Below, in pieces: positions 62,716-64,000 of a stretch of DNA of 64,000 nucleotides. Origin of the DNA: Pedobacter polaris (GTDB taxonomy: Bacteria > Bacteroidota > Bacteroidia > Sphingobacteriales > Sphingobacteriaceae); contig NZ_SWBR01000001.1 in the NCBI RefSeq assembly GCF_005116505.1, positions 434,001-498,000 on the forward strand, read 5' to 3'. Position 1 is the first letter of the stretch, and every line of letters begins with the position of its first letter. Both the position numbers and the translations under genes were made by a program. The notes below the pieces were generated by a model that saw only the letters and a list, made by a program, of their open reading frames with translations, was not told the origin of the DNA and searched no databases.

Positions 62716-64000
62716 TTACTTTTTAGCTAAATCATCAGCTGCTGCTTTAAAATAAGCGGCTTGTTTTATTAAGTCATCTTTTACTGTTCCTGTTGCTGCA
62801 CTTTCTGCTGCCTTTAACTTTGCCTGCTCTGAACCTGTAAATACTGTAGCGAATTGCTTGCCATAATATTGGGTCAATTTAGTTCTATCCATATTGGAAA
62901 TGATAGCTTGCAAACCAGCTTGGGTAATTTTAGGATTTGTATTTTTAGCTAAATAAGTAGCATAACCACCAACTACTTGAGCAAGTTTATTAATGTCTGC
63001 ATGGTTAATAATGTTTAAATAAAAATCGTTGTACTCATCATTGCCTAAAGCCGCGTAAACTTGTGCCAATTGAGATGGGATATGCGCTTTTGTATCTTCA
63101 TCCAATCTAGCAACTACACCAGGTAGTGATGTTGGCTCAAGCATATTTATACTTTGAACCGCAGCGCCAATTACTTTATAAGAGCGATCTTTTAATGCCT
63201 CTTGTGCAATAGGAAGGTATGTTTTATCACCAGACATTGCTAATCTTGCCAATGCAACTGCTCTAACATTAGAAACTTTATCTTGCTTAGCCATATTTGC
63301 TAAAGTAGAACCAACCATCGCTTTTACTGCATCATCTTTTAAGTTAAATCCTTTTGCAGCAGCAGCTCTAATTGCATCATCTTGATCTTTTAAAGCGGTT
63401 AATAAAAACTGTTGACCACTTGCTTCTTTATTTTTTGAAACTGCAAATTCTACCGCTTTAATTCTGTTCGCAAAAGATGGGGCATTGTTATATTGATAAA
63501 TAAAATTCTCTAAGGTTTTATTGTCCTTAACCTCTCCAACTAAAATTTTATCTGTATCAAAATCAATTAAATCTGGTTTTGCCGAAACTGGAAAACTAAA
63601 ACTCTGCTCTCTATTATTGATTAAAATATCTTTCGCTATTTTTTGCCCACCTGCATGAATTGTTACTTTTAAAGGCAATGTAAAGGTCTGTACAGATGCA
63701 TCTTGAATTTGTTTAACATCAATTGTTGCATTGCCATCTTTATAATCATATTTAACATCTAAAATTGGGTGACCGCCGGCATAATACCACTGGTTAAAAT
63801 ATTGCGACCAATCTTTACCAGTAACTTCTTCAAAAGCTAAGCGTAATTGTTGAGCTTCACCATTTTTAAAAGCATTGGCTGTTAAGTAACGATTTAGAGA
63901 TTTAAAAAAGGCATCATCACCCATTTGGTTCTTAAGTGCATATAAAATTACCGCACCTTTTGGATAACTAATATTATCAAAAACATCTTCCTTATCATTG
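62716..64000 (-). CDS. M1-family aminopeptidase, C-terminal part (cut by window edge)
   Basis: The frame is open to the right edge, so the start is outside. The first visible residues, NDKEDVFDNISYPKGAVILYALKNQMGDDAFFKSLNRYL, are the M1 region just after the zinc site, with 'VTGKDWSQYFNQWYYAGGHPILDVKY' ending the catalytic part. The rest (about 280 residues) is a HEAT-repeat-like helical domain ('DQDDAIRAAAAKGFNLKDDAVKAMVGST') typical of the M1 C-terminal domain. The HExxH motif is not in the window. Substrates are N-terminal amino acids of peptides. Confidence 0.92.
   Translation of the reverse strand, partial: NDKEDVFDNISYPKGAVILYALKNQMGDDAFFKSLNRYLTANAFKNGEAQQLRLAFEEVTGKDWSQYFNQWYYAGGHPILDVKYDYKDGNATIDVKQIQDASVQTFTLPLKVTIHAGGQKIAKDILINNREQSFSFPVSAKPDLIDFDTDKILVGEVKDNKTLENFIYQYNNAPSFANRIKAVEFAVSKNKEASGQQFLLTALKDQDDAIRAAAAKGFNLKDDAVKAMVGSTLANMAKQDKVSNVRAVALARLAMSGDKTYLPIAQEALKDRSYKVIGAAVQSINMLEPTSLPGVVARLDEDTKAHIPSQLAQVYAALGNDEYNDFYLNIINHADINKLAQVVGGYATYLAKNTNPKITQAGLQAIISNMDRTKLTQYYGKQFATVFTGSEQAKLKAAESAATGTVKDDLIKQAAYFKAAADDLAKK

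Noticed and set aside
1..64000. CRISPR arrays, prophage or complete insertion sequences
   Set aside because: No regularly spaced identical repeats, Cas, phage structural, integrase or transposase genes were seen.

Overview
The window is AT-rich chromosomal DNA from a member of the Bacteroidota, most likely Pedobacter or a close relative in the Sphingobacteriaceae. Evidence for this: three SusC/SusD pairs, a GLPGLI-family protein, a GldD gliding lipoprotein, NVEALA-like peptides, a DUF1573 lipoprotein, a NagB–PIG-L fusion, the futalosine menaquinone genes, and Bacteroidota-type -7 boxes (TAnnTTTG) in place of Shine-Dalgarno signals. No rRNA, CRISPR array, integrase or intact insertion sequence was found.

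Region 1 (about 1–11,700) is accessory. It is gene-poor and bounded by two decayed genes, a DCC/DUF393 oxidoreductase remnant at the left edge and a Fic-family remnant near 11.2–11.6 kb. It ends at the 3' side of a tRNA-Asp gene. It holds an orphan LytTR response regulator; a small secreted or anchored protein overlapping an HTTM membrane protein; an outer-membrane beta-barrel receptor with a GLPGLI partner; and a minus-strand cassette made of a signal peptidase I, a BF3164-like lipoprotein, two small NVEALA-like peptides and a DUF1573 lipoprotein. Three positions in this cassette carry the same bipartite element, GTCATGT-N30-TTTATGT, with identical spacing. This suggests a co-regulated set and is the most promising undescribed system in the window.

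Region 2 (about 11.7–26 kb) is mostly core: tRNA-Asp, prfA, lpxH, a prolyl oligopeptidase, a ferredoxin reductase–ferredoxin pair, a SusC–SusD–DUF1735 operon, a CsbD-like small protein and an S41 peptidase.

Region 3 (about 26–42 kb) looks like an amino-sugar utilisation locus. Two SusC/SusD pairs (one with a DUF4397 lipoprotein) surround a DeoR-type regulator with tandem direct repeats in its divergent promoter region. Next come anmK, a nagB–PIG-L fusion and a NagX-like acyltransferase. Uptake of a GlcNAc- or MurNAc-containing glycan followed by conversion to fructose-6-phosphate is a reasonable inference, but no dedicated chitinase or hexosaminidase lies in the window.

Region 4 (about 42–64 kb) is housekeeping: an M16 protease, a DUF1835 protein, a GHL10 glycosidase-like lipoprotein-type gene, a coiled-coil membrane protein, a very large sensor kinase, fabD, folE, a queD/PTPS gene, mqnB and mqnD, a LolC/E-type permease, a metallo-beta-lactamase-fold hydrolase, gldD, aroE, a phosphosulfolactate synthase homologue, a TPR protein, an NTF2-like secreted protein and the C-terminal part of an M1 aminopeptidase cut by the right edge. 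Short palindromic repeats fill several consecutive gaps here (fabD–folE, gldD–aroE, aroE–comA, and before the M1 gene).
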